Notes: a model not told the origin generated them from the letters alone. A DNA stretch of 60,983 nt from Paenibacillus radicis (ex Xue et al. 2023) (GCF_024722015.1 NZ_JANQBD010000040.1:1-60983), one strand, 5' to 3'; numbered from the stretch's first letter, positions 1 to 8,012 are shown. Translations and numbers: made by a program.

Positions 1-216
1 ATTGCTCCGTGTTTCATGAACAGAACATGCGTTCCATCCAGCTATCCGCTCTTAGCTATCGTTTCCGATAGTTATCCCGGTCTTACAGGCAGGTTGCCTA
101 CGTGTTACTCACCCGTCCGCCGCTAACTGTTCCCGAAGGAACAATCCGCTCGACTTGCATGTATTAGGCACGCCGCCAGCGTTCGTCCTGAGCCAGGATC
201 AAACTCTCCATTAAAG
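1..216 (-). rRNA. 16S ribosomal RNA, 5' end (partial)
   Basis: The reverse complement near 190-210 reads GAGTTTGATCCTGGCTCAG, the universal 5' signature of 16S rRNA, and the rest of the segment matches the first two hundred or so bases of the molecule (V1 region). The gene runs off the left edge. It is the first gene of an rrn operon transcribed leftwards and preceded by two promoters. The exact mature 5' end is estimated to within a few bases. Confidence 0.97.
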
Positions 217-405
217 TTGGCCACAAGGGCCGTTTAACGCAAGCTTGTCTTAAGCTCAAAAGTAATGCTAGCGAGAATTTGCATTCTCTATTTTAACACT
301 CACTCGTTGTTCAGTTTTCAAAGGGCAATCGTTGACAAAGCGATACATTTTGCTGCGTATCTTCTTTTGTCATTTATTGTCGCTGTTTTTAGCGGCGACT
401 TTTTT
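217..405 (-). other. rrn leader between promoter and 16S
   Basis: This is transcribed leader of the left rrn operon with no ORF. On the minus strand it carries CTTTGAAAACTGAACAACG, a box commonly found in Bacillales rRNA leaders and spacers. A related CTAGTTTTCAGGGTGCAAA segment lies between the 23S and 5S genes at the other end of the window. It probably takes part in antitermination and processing stems; that role is inferred. Confidence 0.6.
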
Positions 406-435
406 AATATACCACATTCACTCGGTTCAATGCAA
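406..435 (-). promoter_or_regulatory. rrn promoter P2
   Basis: Minus strand: -35 TTGCAT (430-435), an 18-bp spacer and -10 TATATT (406-411). An A-rich stretch just upstream (about 440-465) looks like an UP element. It lies about 190 bp before the 16S 5' end and is paired with a second promoter upstream, the usual tandem arrangement of Bacillus-type rrn operons. Confidence 0.7.
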
Positions 436-512
436 GTATTATTTTTTACTGTTTGTTTTTCTCATACTTGCTTGATCCATTAGAACGCTTTGCCGTTTTA
501 GCGGCGAGGAAT

Positions 513-542
513 AATGTATCACAGACTACAAATGAAAGTCAA
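513..542 (-). promoter_or_regulatory. rrn promoter P1
   Basis: Minus strand: -35 TTGACT (537-542), an 18-bp spacer and -10 TACATT (513-518), preceded by TGA, giving an extended -10. It lies about 100 bp upstream of P2 and starts only 18 bp beyond the stop codon of the small ORF at 560-778, so the ORF ends right at the upstream edge of the rrn promoter. Confidence 0.65.
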
Positions 543-559
543 GCATATTATAACAATTT

Positions 560-778
560 TTAATGATACATTCTGTTCCTTGCATATTTGGATATTTCTT
601 TAGGAGAAGCCAGCCTTGCATACATACGAAAAATGACTTTATATCGCGACTCAATGGCAATTTTAATATCTCCATCAATTCTCTTATCATTAAGATCAAA
701 CAGCATTTCATCCAACTCTTTTTTCAATACGTAATCAAGCTCTCTACATTCTCTTTCGTTAAATAAGAACCCGAGCAT
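560..778 (-). CDS. small hypothetical protein upstream of rrn
   Basis: A 72-residue, highly charged, predicted cytosolic protein beginning MLGFLFNERECRELDYV. I do not recognise its function. It is rich in Glu, Asp, Lys and Arg, is likely helical throughout, and has no signal peptide or membrane segment. AAAGGGG lies 11 bp before the ATG, an acceptable ribosome-binding site. The charged composition and placement directly before an rrn promoter suggest a real gene of a short Bacillales family with the pattern E-x6-LKKELDEMLFDL. An overlapping 61-aa frame at 526-711 looks like a shadow. Confidence 0.6.
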   Translation of the reverse strand: MLGFLFNERECRELDYVLKKELDEMLFDLNDKRIDGDIKIAIESRYKVIFRMYARLASPKEISKYARNRMYH

Positions 779-965
779 CGGCTTCTAAGCCCCTTTCATG
801 TTAACTTACGGCATTATTTAGACACCAAAAAAGCATGCGAGGTAAAAAGCACATTATAGCGAAATCTAGATGTTACGCGCTTTTATCTTGCATACCTTTG
901 CCAGCCAAGCATCTTGCATGCTTTACTGTTATGCACATATTTGGTTTTTTTTATGCTATTTAGTT

Positions 966-1571
966 TTATCGTTTTATGAGCCAATAGGTGAAAGTACTCT
1001 CAATCAATGCTGCGGCCGTTAAAGAAACAATTAATATCACGACAACCATCGGAATAGCTTTAGCAAATCCACGCAGTTCCTCTTTATATTTGACCGATCG
1101 CTCTGGACTAATTAGGGCTATTACCATCTTCAACATCAACGCACCTAACCGCAGCCCAAATGCACAGGCAAATACAATAGCTGGAATTTCAATGATCCCA
1201 TGCGGCAAAATCCCTTTAATGAAATATAACAAGGATTCCTTTTGCGCAAAGTTTGAGCCTAAATAGCCAAGCAGCAATCCGTTAACCAGCAAAAACAATA
1301 AGGGAAGAACACCGAATATAGCTCCCAATGCAATAATTGCAACAGACTTAATGGTATTGTTCCAAAAAATAAGCCAAAACAATGACCACTGCTGATTCGG
1401 TTTATCTTTTAAAGATTGTGTTAATTGCTCCATCCCTTTGAGTTGGCTTTCAATGAATCCCTGAAATTGATCCGAATATCCCGCCCCTAATATAACTCCA
1501 AGAGTAAATACCAGAGCAGCCGCAATAAAATAATGTTTCATTAAACGAAACTGAAGCATCATATTTTTCAC
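966..1571 (-). CDS. SpoIIM/DUF95-family membrane protein
   Basis: A 201-aa integral membrane protein with about five hydrophobic segments (roughly residues 13-31, 65-85, 88-107, 123-150 and 172-192). It shows the pattern of the SpoIIM/DUF95 family: a WNN motif at 70-72, GAIFGVLPLLFLLVNGLLLG at about 83-102, and LPHGIIEIPA in the second half. The GTG start has GGGAGAAG 7 bp upstream. It is divergent from pdaB. Similarity to the engulfment protein SpoIIM is at family level only, so I do not call it spoIIM. A sporulation role is suggested by the neighbours pdaB, kbaA and gerD, but is inferred. Confidence 0.75.
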   Translation of the reverse strand: MKNMMLQFRLMKHYFIAAALVFTLGVILGAGYSDQFQGFIESQLKGMEQLTQSLKDKPNQQWSLFWLIFWNNTIKSVAIIALGAIFGVLPLLFLLVNGLLLGYLGSNFAQKESLLYFIKGILPHGIIEIPAIVFACAFGLRLGALMLKMVIALISPERSVKYKEELRGFAKAIPMVVVILIVSLTAAALIESTFTYWLIKR

Positions 1572-1705
1572 AATATCACTTCTCCCAAATTGATTTGAAA
1601 CTACATAAGACTAGCATATCTTTCTTGTCCCAGCATACATTTTACTAATCTCAACTTATACAAGCTCTGCCTACATATGCAGGGGTAAAAAAGGAGGACA
1701 GGTTT

Positions 1706-2491
1706 GTGAATTATTTTTATGTTTTGAACGGAAGAAAATTAAAACAAGCACTCATTATTGCAGTCGCAGTGGTTTTTGCTATAGGTATTATTTACTCGGA
1801 ACGAGACAATGTAACGGTGTTCTCACAAGGTGAGCCGGCAGCTATTTACAGTGTTCAGACGGAAAAAAAGGTCATAGCCCTCACTTTTGATATTAGCTGG
1901 GGTGACACTAGAACAGAACCCATTCTCAAAATTCTGGAGGATAAGGGGGTTAAAAATGCTACTTTTTTCTTATCGTCCCCATGGAGTAAGAGTCATCCTG
2001 ACATTGTAACCCGTATTGCTAAGGGCGGCTGGGAAATCGGCAATCACGGACATAAGCACGTTAATTACAGCAGTCTGAATGACGAAGAAATCCGCAATCA
2101 GATTCAAACCTCTCATAAAATCCTCAATGAAGTTACCGGGCAAAACCCAACATTAATCCGCTTACCTAACGGGGATTTTGATAAAAGGGTACTGCGTATA
2201 GCAAATGATCTTAATTATACAGTGATCCAGTGGGATACGGATTCAATGGATTGGATGAACAAGGGAGTGGACAATATTATCAATCGAGTTGTGTCCAAAG
2301 CTCACCCTGGTGATATTGTATTAATGCATGCCAGTGATTCCTGCAAGCAGACGCATGAAGCTCTCCCCGTCATTATTGATCAATTGCGCGCCAAAGGGTA
2401 TGAATTCGTTACAGTGGGTCAGCTGCTTAAACAAACACAGGTTAATAATAAGCCCCCTGTCGAAGATCAAGCAATGAAACATTTCCAATAA
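1706..2491 (+). CDS. pdaB: polysaccharide deacetylase PdaB (sporulation)
   Basis: A 261-aa protein with an N-terminal membrane anchor (about residues 14-28) followed by a NodB-homology deacetylase domain. Catalytic motif 1 is TFDISWGD, motif 2 is the metal-binding NHGHKH, and LMHASD is the late His motif. PdaB-type proteins act on spore peptidoglycan during cortex formation or maintenance. The GTG start at 1706 has AAGGAGG 8 bp upstream. It is one of only two plus-strand genes and is convergent with kbaA through a shared terminator. The kbaA-pdaB-rrn order matches B. subtilis. I see no convincing forespore promoter by eye. Confidence 0.9.
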   Translation: MNYFYVLNGRKLKQALIIAVAVVFAIGIIYSERDNVTVFSQGEPAAIYSVQTEKKVIALTFDISWGDTRTEPILKILEDKGVKNATFFLSSPWSKSHPDIVTRIAKGGWEIGNHGHKHVNYSSLNDEEIRNQIQTSHKILNEVTGQNPTLIRLPNGDFDKRVLRIANDLNYTVIQWDTDSMDWMNKGVDNIINRVVSKAHPGDIVLMHASDSCKQTHEALPVIIDQLRAKGYEFVTVGQLLKQTQVNNKPPVEDQAMKHFQ

Positions 2492-2539
2492 TTCAAATCC
2501 ACGTCACGTGACTTGCAATATCAGACTTCTTCAACTCCG

Positions 2540-2573
2540 CTGAAAACTTATAAAGTTTGATATTATAAAAAAA
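2540..2573. repeat. short intergenic repeat, copy 1
   Basis: The segment GCTGAAAACTTATAAAGT followed by YTRATATTATM and a run of A recurs with near identity at about 38985-39019. In both places it abuts an intrinsic terminator. It contains no ORF. It is probably a dispersed repeat or a conserved terminator-associated sequence. Confidence 0.6.
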
Positions 2574-2598
2574 GAGCCGTTATAGCGGCTCTTTTTTT
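2567..2598. terminator. bidirectional terminator pdaB / kbaA
   Basis: Hairpin GAGCCG (2574-2579) with CGGCTC (2586-2591), loop of six, flanked by seven A on the left and seven T on the right, so it can end transcripts from both convergent genes. The kbaA stop codon (2580-2582) lies inside the loop. Confidence 0.9.
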
Positions 2599-3176
2599 GC
2601 GCCCAGCACCTTTGACAAAATCAAAATTTGCCATGCATTGCTTGCCATCAAAGGAACCATCATAAACAAAGTGGAGGCAAAGCTGTTTAATCTTAACGCA
2701 GGCACTGCTTCAATGGCCGTTACAGCCGTCATAAAGAATAAGGTAGGAATAAATCCGTTGCGATTCGTTAATTTCACCTTCCATAATGCAGTCCCAACAG
2801 CAATAACAAGCATGGATATAGGTAAGATCATGTACGAAAGCCAGTTGCCTTCCGTCCCCATGTGGCGAAAATAAATCAAGTCAAACATCGTTATAACGAT
2901 TAGAATAATTTGCAAAGTATCCCAAATCCATTTATTGCGAACAAAGCCAATAGCTAAAAACCTAATAATTAGATAAGCGAAAAAGCCCATTTGACTCAAA
3001 ACACTTATCATCGCTCCACCTAACAGCATAGTAACGGCATTAAATCCGATTTCCTTACCGCCCAGAAGAGTAAATTGTTGGTCCGTAGTTTGTAAAATCA
3101 GTCCGATCACCAGAGCCGCACCGGCACCAATGAATAACGTTGTCCAAAATAAATAAAACCATTTTCTTAAAGTCAC
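2580..3176 (-). CDS. kbaA: KinB-signalling pathway activator KbaA
   Basis: A 198-aa polytopic membrane protein with about six hydrophobic segments (residues 9-29, 45-65, 67-80, 86-101, 113-130 and 143-195, the last probably two helices). In B. subtilis KbaA activates the KinB branch of the sporulation phosphorelay. Identification rests on its overall sequence character (MTLRKWFYLFWTTLFIGAGA start) and its place between gerD and pdaB. The GTG start has GGGGG 8 bp upstream. It is divergent from gerD, and a vegetative-like promoter lies 38 bp upstream. Confidence 0.85.
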   Translation of the reverse strand: MTLRKWFYLFWTTLFIGAGAALVIGLILQTTDQQFTLLGGKEIGFNAVTMLLGGAMISVLSQMGFFAYLIIRFLAIGFVRNKWIWDTLQIILIVITMFDLIYFRHMGTEGNWLSYMILPISMLVIAVGTALWKVKLTNRNGFIPTLFFMTAVTAIEAVPALRLNSFASTLFMMVPLMASNAWQILILSKVLGAKKEPL

Positions 3177-3213
3177 TACTTATACCCCCAAAACAGACTA
3201 TGTTCAGAAGTTA

Positions 3214-3243
3214 ATTGTACCAACGTTCACAATAAAAAGCCAA
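3214..3243 (-). promoter_or_regulatory. probable kbaA promoter
   Basis: Minus strand: -35 TTGGCT (3238-3243), 18 bp, -10 TACAAT (3214-3219). The -35 is weak but the -10 is good. The site lies in the divergent kbaA/gerD spacer. Confidence 0.4.
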
Positions 3244-3316
3244 TGAGCTATAGAGTGAAAATAAGGCACTTTGGCGAATAATAAGATCATCATTTTAAAG
3301 AAAGGAGCTTATGACC

Positions 3317-4003
3317 ATGATCCTTAATAAGTGGTGGCAAAAGGTTCCGTTGATACTGTTCGTTTTAGTGCTGACTTCTTGCGGTTCTGAATCAAAGTCC
3401 TCCCAATCTTCACAGAACGGCGGTTATAAAGATACAAAGACAATGGTATTGGATATTCTTAAAACTGAAGATGGTCAAAAGGCAATCATCGCTGCACAAA
3501 CGAAAGCCGCATCAAGCAGTGATGGCCAAATAAAGCTGCTATCAACGGGAGACTCCCAGCATATTCAATTAGCTGTTAAGGATGTTCTGACCGATACATC
3601 AAACAACAAATTTCTGCAGAACGTGATAACCGATCCGAAGTTTGCCGGCCAGTTTGCCAAAGCTATTCAGAAGGATATGAAGCAGCTTCAAAAGGATCTT
3701 ATGAAAGATCCCGAATATCAGACAACTATGATCAGCACCTTGAAAAATCCTGATTTCGAGAAAATGCTTCTGGATACCATGAAAAGTCCGCAGTATCGTC
3801 AGCAAACGAAGACAGTCATGCAGGAATCCATGCAAAGCCCTCTGTTTCGATTAGAGCTAATGAATATTATGAAAAAGGTCCTTGAAGAGGAATCACAACC
3901 GAAGGCTCAAGGTCAAGGTGGTAGTGGTGGAGGCGGCGGGGGCGGAGACAGCAAAAGCGGTGGAAAAAGCGAAAGCGGCGGCGAGAAAAAACAAGGCCAG
4001 TAA
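3317..4003 (+). CDS. gerD: spore germination lipoprotein GerD
   Basis: A 228-aa precursor with a signal peptide and lipobox LTSC, so the mature protein starts at an acylated Cys (about residue 22) and is attached to the forespore-side inner membrane. The middle (about residues 45-190) is a helical GerD domain with repeated xDPxF/xNPDFE-type turns (ITDPKF, MKDPEY, LKNPDF, MKSPQY). The C-terminus is a low-complexity Gly/Ser/Lys tail. GerD clusters nutrient germinant receptors into germinosomes. I chose ATG 3317 rather than 3311 because GGAG lies 9 bp from the former and only 3 from the latter. Its place beside cwlD-salA matches B. subtilis. Confidence 0.9.
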   Translation: MILNKWWQKVPLILFVLVLTSCGSESKSSQSSQNGGYKDTKTMVLDILKTEDGQKAIIAAQTKAASSSDGQIKLLSTGDSQHIQLAVKDVLTDTSNNKFLQNVITDPKFAGQFAKAIQKDMKQLQKDLMKDPEYQTTMISTLKNPDFEKMLLDTMKSPQYRQQTKTVMQESMQSPLFRLELMNIMKKVLEEESQPKAQGQGGSGGGGGGGDSKSGGKSESGGEKKQGQ

Positions 4004-4032
4004 TTTAAATTTCGCTGCAGCCCTACATCAAG

Positions 4033-4061
4033 AAAAAGGACTGGCACCTAAGCCAGTCCTT
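4033..4061. terminator. terminator gerD / salA
   Basis: A 10-bp inverted repeat AAGGACTGGC (4036-4045) and GCCAGTCCTT (4052-4061) with a six-base loop, sitting between the two convergent stop codons. A-rich on the left and T-rich on the right, so it probably works in both directions. Confidence 0.85.
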
Positions 4062-4065
4062 CATT

Positions 4066-5148
4066 TTATGTCAATTTTCCGACAACATGCCGGGCTAGCT
4101 CTAAATAAATTTGTCCCGTTTCTGACTCTGCTTTATACACAGACGGCGAATACTCCGCTTCAGAAATATGGTTATCCGGTGCACCTAGTGGAATTTGAGC
4201 TACTAATTCGGTATGCAGCTCTTCGGCCAGCTTGGCGCCTCCGCCTCTGCCAAATACATATTCCTTCTCCCCGCACTTTCCGCACTGGTAATAGGCCATA
4301 TTCTCAACGATACCCAGCATCTCATGCTCGGTATGTATCGCCATAGCGCCTGCTCTAGCCGCTACGAAAGCAGCTGTTGCATGTGGTGTCGTAACTATAA
4401 TTTCCTTGCTCTGAGGTATCATCTGATGAACATCCAACGCAACATCTCCTGTACCTGGAGGCAGATCAAGCAGTACATACTCAACATCCCCCCAACTCAC
4501 TTCCTGGAAGAAATTGCGCAGCATTTTCCCAAGCATAGGTCCCCGCCATATTACAGGTGTGTTTTCCTCAACGAAGAAGCCCATCGAGATTACCTTAACG
4601 CCGAAACGTTCTATAGGTATGATTTTGTTATCTACAAGCTCAGGCTTTTGATCAATTCCCATCATATCCGGAACACTAAAACCGTAAATATCAGCGTCCA
4701 CTAGCCCAACTTTTTTGCCCATTCTAGCTAATGCAACCGCCAAATTTACCGTAACCGTTGATTTACCTACTCCACCCTTACCACTCGCAATAGCAATAAA
4801 GTGGACTCCTGCTGAAGGATCTAATATATTTCTAATTTCAGCTTTAACGTTATGTACTTCCGCTTGCGCCTGTTGTTGTTTAAGCTTAGCTTCATTTCTA
4901 TCGAAATCGGATAACACACGGAAACGTAAATGAACTTCTTTCGCTCCTGCCTTTTGGAATGCACTCGTTATTTGTTCTTGCAGTAAATTTCTGTGTGCTT
5001 CATTATCCATGGACAATAATACGGTTGCGGAAACATGCTCTTCCTTGATCATAATATCCCGGACAAACTGCAGCTCTGCCAGGTCCAGTTGAAACTCAGG
5101 GTCACGCACATGACGTATTGCGTTCAATAAATCTTCTTTCGTTAGCAC
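4066..5148 (-). CDS. salA: Mrp/ApbC-family P-loop ATPase (SalA)
   Basis: A 360-aa protein. Residues 1-75 form a DUF59/MIP18-like domain. A Mrp/NBP35 nucleotide-binding domain follows, with deviant Walker A SGKGGVGKST (about 122-131), the switch segment LVDADIYG and the Walker B-like LLDLPPGTGD. A CGKCG pair near residue 290 is the site expected to hold a bridging Fe-S cluster. The family carries Fe-S clusters to apoproteins; the B. subtilis protein at this locus (SalA/YbaL) also affects protease gene expression. The GTG start is 7 bp after GAGG. It is downstream of cwlD and convergent with gerD, as in B. subtilis. Confidence 0.9.
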   Translation of the reverse strand: MLTKEDLLNAIRHVRDPEFQLDLAELQFVRDIMIKEEHVSATVLLSMDNEAHRNLLQEQITSAFQKAGAKEVHLRFRVLSDFDRNEAKLKQQQAQAEVHNVKAEIRNILDPSAGVHFIAIASGKGGVGKSTVTVNLAVALARMGKKVGLVDADIYGFSVPDMMGIDQKPELVDNKIIPIERFGVKVISMGFFVEENTPVIWRGPMLGKMLRNFFQEVSWGDVEYVLLDLPPGTGDVALDVHQMIPQSKEIIVTTPHATAAFVAARAGAMAIHTEHEMLGIVENMAYYQCGKCGEKEYVFGRGGGAKLAEELHTELVAQIPLGAPDNHISEAEYSPSVYKAESETGQIYLELARHVVGKLT

Positions 5149-5210
5149 ATCTTCACCTCAACTAATAGATTATCTCTTCTTCTACTACCTTTTATTATAT
5201 CACAATTTCT

Positions 5211-5963
5211 TTAGGAACCCACTTTTTCCCCGGCGTAGTACCTCAATATCCCTTGATAGATGGATGCAGCAATTTTTTTCTGGTAGGCTGGTGTATTTAA
5301 TAAATTGGCTTCTGCCGGATTGGATAGAAATCCAACTTCTACCAAAGCACTTGGGATCTGCAATGATTTAAGCAAAAATACATTTTCCACCGTTTTTGCG
5401 ACTCGATCTGTATTTTTCAAATTTTTCTTCACTTCATCTTGAATTAATGCCGCTAATACTCCACTTTGCTTATGTGTAGGGTAGTAAAAGGTTTGTGCTC
5501 CGCTCCATTTAACGGATGGAATAGCATTCAGGTGAATGCTCACAAACATGTCGGATTTCTGCTGTATAATAAATTGTGCTCTATTTACCAAATCCTCCGT
5601 TTTTCTTTTGCTGTACCCTTTTGTAGACGGTTGTGCCAAATCTTTATCTTCTTCCCGAGTCATAACAACCAAAGCGCCGGCTTCCTGCAAATAATCGCGA
5701 AGATGCAAAGTAATCGCCAAGTTGATATCTTTCTCAATAATTCCATCCTTGCTTTCAGCACCTCCATCAGGCCCTCCATGGCCTGGGTCCAGTGCGATTT
5801 TCTTCCCTGATAAGGGCATAGTCCAGTTTGTCCATGTGCTTGTAGCAGGAAGCTCATAGGTAAACATAAATAGCATTAGTCCTACAAGTAAAGCCGTCAT
5901 GACCAATTTAAGGCCACCAGACATCGTAAGCCAAACAACGACCCTCTTTCTTCTTTTAAACAT
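5211..5963 (-). CDS. cwlD: germination N-acetylmuramoyl-L-alanine amidase CwlD
   Basis: A 250-aa protein with a single N-terminal membrane helix (about residues 17-35) and an Amidase_3 catalytic domain. Zinc ligands and catalytic residues are visible in LDPGHGGPDGG (His62), IIEKDI, SIHLNA and LVEVGFLSN. CwlD cleaves the peptide from muramic acid so that muramic-delta-lactam, the cortex mark needed for germination, can be made. I use ATG 5963 with GAGGTGG 8 bp upstream; an in-frame upstream extension of 20 codons has no better site. That ribosome-binding site lies in the 3' arm of a terminator-like hairpin. The neighbours salA and gerD confirm identity. Confidence 0.93.
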   Translation of the reverse strand: MFKRRKRVVVWLTMSGGLKLVMTALLVGLMLFMFTYELPATSTWTNWTMPLSGKKIALDPGHGGPDGGAESKDGIIEKDINLAITLHLRDYLQEAGALVVMTREEDKDLAQPSTKGYSKRKTEDLVNRAQFIIQQKSDMFVSIHLNAIPSVKWSGAQTFYYPTHKQSGVLAALIQDEVKKNLKNTDRVAKTVENVFLLKSLQIPSALVEVGFLSNPAEANLLNTPAYQKKIAASIYQGILRYYAGEKVGS

Positions 5964-6020
5964 AAAAAAATCCACCTCGCATCCCCATAGACTCATTAAC
6001 ATCATATGGGATGAGGTGGA
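5964..6020 (-). terminator. sat terminator that overlaps the cwlD ribosome-binding site
   Basis: Minus strand: TCCACCTCATCCC-ATA (6020-6005) pairs with TATGGGGATGCGAGGTGGA (5989-5971), about 16 base pairs with small bulges, followed by seven U (5970-5964) and then immediately the cwlD ATG. It has the form of an intrinsic terminator for cysH-sat. Its 3' arm contains GAGGTGG, the only ribosome-binding site for cwlD, so read-through mRNA would also have that site masked. Confidence 0.8.
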
Positions 6021-6036
6021 CAAATATACCTTCGTC

Positions 6037-7215
6037 CTACACCTGGTATTCCGGTTCTTTCATGCCTTCAATTAGCACCTTCGCCACTTCGGGACGAGTA
6101 AATTCCGGAGGCGGACATTGACCGTCACGGAGCAATGCACGTACTTTAGTTCCAGACAAATGCATGTGATCAGCTTTATCATGCGGGCATGTTTTGCTAG
6201 AAGCCATGTTGCCGCATTTCGTGCAGAAGAAACTGTGCTCAAAGAACAGAGGTGTAATACCTAGCTCTTCTTGAGTAAAGGTTTTGAAAATTTCTTGGGC
6301 TTCATAAGTACCATAATAATCGCCTACACCTGCATGATCACGGCCAACAATGAAATGCGTGCAGCCATAGTTTTTACGTACCATTGCATGGAATATCGCT
6401 TCACGAGGGCCTGCGTAACGCATAGCCGCGGGGAACACACCCAGGAAGGCACGGTCCTTCGGATAGTAATTCTCCAGCAATACCAAGTAACTGAGCATGC
6501 GTACATCTGCAGAAATATCATCCGATTTGGTTTCACCCACCAATGGATTCAAGAATAAAGCATCCACGATTTCCATTGCGCTCTTCTGAATATACTCATG
6601 AGCCCGGTGAACCGGATTACGCGTTTGAAAGCCCACGACTGACTTCCAACCATTTTCCACAAAAAGACGACGTGTTTCAGAAGGATCAAAGTAAAATTGT
6701 TCAAACTTCTCAAGCTTAGGACGATTCAATACTTCAATGGGTCCCCCAATATTAATATTAGGTCGGGAAAGAAGCTTCTGAACACCAGGGTGCTCAATAT
6801 CATCTGTTTTAAAAACTTTTACTGCCTCGTCCTTATGATCAACCTTATAAATACTTTGAACATCCAATATCCCGTACACAACGCCGTCGTGCTCACCGAC
6901 AAGCGCCACTTGCTCCCCAATTTTCAATGATTCAGCTACATCCTCTTCCACAGCTAGTGTAATCGGAATACTCCATACAGTACCATCAGCCAGGCGCATA
7001 TTATTTACTATTGATGTATAATCTTGTTCGATCAGGAAGCCCGTTAGAGGCGAAAATGCACCGACGCCAATTAAATCAAGATCTGAGATGGTCCAAGAGT
7101 TGATTTTTAATTGAAATAATCCCTTTGCCAGCTCTAACAAATTATCTCTTTGCTTTCCTTGAACTACGCGATTAATTAATAAGCCACCGTGAGGTTGAAT
7201 GGTTTCTACAGTCAT
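6037..7215 (-). CDS. sat: sulfate adenylyltransferase (ATP sulfurylase)
   Basis: A 392-aa enzyme that makes adenosine 5'-phosphosulfate (APS) from sulfate and ATP. The ATP-binding motif QTRNPVHRAH and the later GRDHAGVGDYYG segment are typical of the homo-oligomeric Sat/MET3 class. Near the C-terminus, CTKCG and TCPHD supply Cys residues found in bacterial members. An in-frame extension upstream to 7428 overlaps cysH and has no support; ATG 7215 follows GAGGGGG by 10 bp. It lies 43 bp after cysH and is clearly co-transcribed. No APS kinase gene is nearby, consistent with direct APS reduction by CysH. Confidence 0.93.
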   Translation of the reverse strand: MTVETIQPHGGLLINRVVQGKQRDNLLELAKGLFQLKINSWTISDLDLIGVGAFSPLTGFLIEQDYTSIVNNMRLADGTVWSIPITLAVEEDVAESLKIGEQVALVGEHDGVVYGILDVQSIYKVDHKDEAVKVFKTDDIEHPGVQKLLSRPNINIGGPIEVLNRPKLEKFEQFYFDPSETRRLFVENGWKSVVGFQTRNPVHRAHEYIQKSAMEIVDALFLNPLVGETKSDDISADVRMLSYLVLLENYYPKDRAFLGVFPAAMRYAGPREAIFHAMVRKNYGCTHFIVGRDHAGVGDYYGTYEAQEIFKTFTQEELGITPLFFEHSFFCTKCGNMASSKTCPHDKADHMHLSGTKVRALLRDGQCPPPEFTRPEVAKVLIEGMKEPEYQV

Positions 7216-7258
7216 GGAGAAATAGCCCCCTCTTTCGAGAATAATTAAACTACCTCTA

Positions 7259-7951
7259 TTATTTATGAAGTCCGCATTCTGTCTTTTCATTCCCTGCCCA
7301 GCGTCCTGCACGTGGATCTTCTCCAGGCATAACTTGACGCGTGCAATGAGAACAGCCGATGCTTGGGTAATGGTTGTCATGCAGCGGGTTGTATATAACA
7401 TTATTATTACGAATATAATTCCAAACATCTTCTGAAGTCCAGCTTGCCAATGGATTAAATTTAACTAAACCGAACTTTACATCATATTCAACTTTTTTCG
7501 CATTAGCACGAGTAGGTGCTTGATCGCGGCGAATTCCTGTAATCCAAGCGTCATAATTTTTCAAAATATCAGTCAATGGGTCGACTTTACGGATATTACA
7601 GCATTGATTCGCATTGCTTTTCCATAATTCTTCACCAAACTGAGATGCTTGCTCATCCAAAGTTAGCTTGGGTAATACCTGAACAAATTCTAATCCATAA
7701 TGCTGTTCTAGGCGGTCACGTGTATCCAAGGTTTCTTGAAAATGAACATTAGTATCCAGATAAAAGATATCGCTTTTAGGACTTATTTTCTGAATCATAT
7801 CAACTAAAACAACATCTTCAGCGCCGAAGCTACAGGCTAATGTAAGGTTAGGGAATTTTTCTACCGCCCATGCTATAAGCGATTCTGGAGATTGATTTTC
7901 AAAAGTTTCCGCGGCTTCTTGAATCATTTTTTCCTTTTCAAATAGGTTCAT
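7259..7951 (-). CDS. cysH: APS/PAPS reductase CysH
   Basis: A 230-aa assimilatory adenylyl-sulfate reductase reducing activated sulfate to sulfite with thioredoxin. The PP-loop-like SFGAEDVVLVD near residue 41 binds the nucleotide. CC (in QCCNIRKVDP) and CSHC form the four Cys of a [4Fe-4S] centre, which in this family goes with APS rather than PAPS use. ECGLH at the C-terminus carries the catalytic Cys. AGGAGG precedes the ATG by about 9 bp. It is the first gene of a cysH-sat operon with its own strong promoter. In B. subtilis this pair is not found between rpsI and cwlD. Confidence 0.92.
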   Translation of the reverse strand: MNLFEKEKMIQEAAETFENQSPESLIAWAVEKFPNLTLACSFGAEDVVLVDMIQKISPKSDIFYLDTNVHFQETLDTRDRLEQHYGLEFVQVLPKLTLDEQASQFGEELWKSNANQCCNIRKVDPLTDILKNYDAWITGIRRDQAPTRANAKKVEYDVKFGLVKFNPLASWTSEDVWNYIRNNNVIYNPLHDNHYPSIGCSHCTRQVMPGEDPRAGRWAGNEKTECGLHK

Positions 7952-8012
7952 AACTTTCTCCTCCTGTACTTTTAATTCCGAGTATATTAATCTGTTTTAT
8001 TATATATAATTT

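Noticed and set aside
1572..1705. Forespore (sigma-G type) promoter for pdaB
   Set aside because: GCATA and CATACA words are present but the spacing is about 15 bp instead of 17-18, so I did not annotate it.
3882..4346. Plus-strand frame running from the gerD tail into salA
   Set aside because: It crosses a strong terminator, overlaps two well-supported genes and is a frame-shifted reading of the gerD Gly/Lys tail.
5149..5210. Separate salA promoter (TATAAT at about 5190)
   Set aside because: The -10 is good but no acceptable -35 lies at 16-18 bp; co-transcription with cwlD is equally likely.
7216..7428. In-frame 71-codon N-terminal extension of sat
   Set aside because: It overlaps the 3' end of cysH, is not Sat-like, and ATG 7215 has a good ribosome-binding site and matches the family start.
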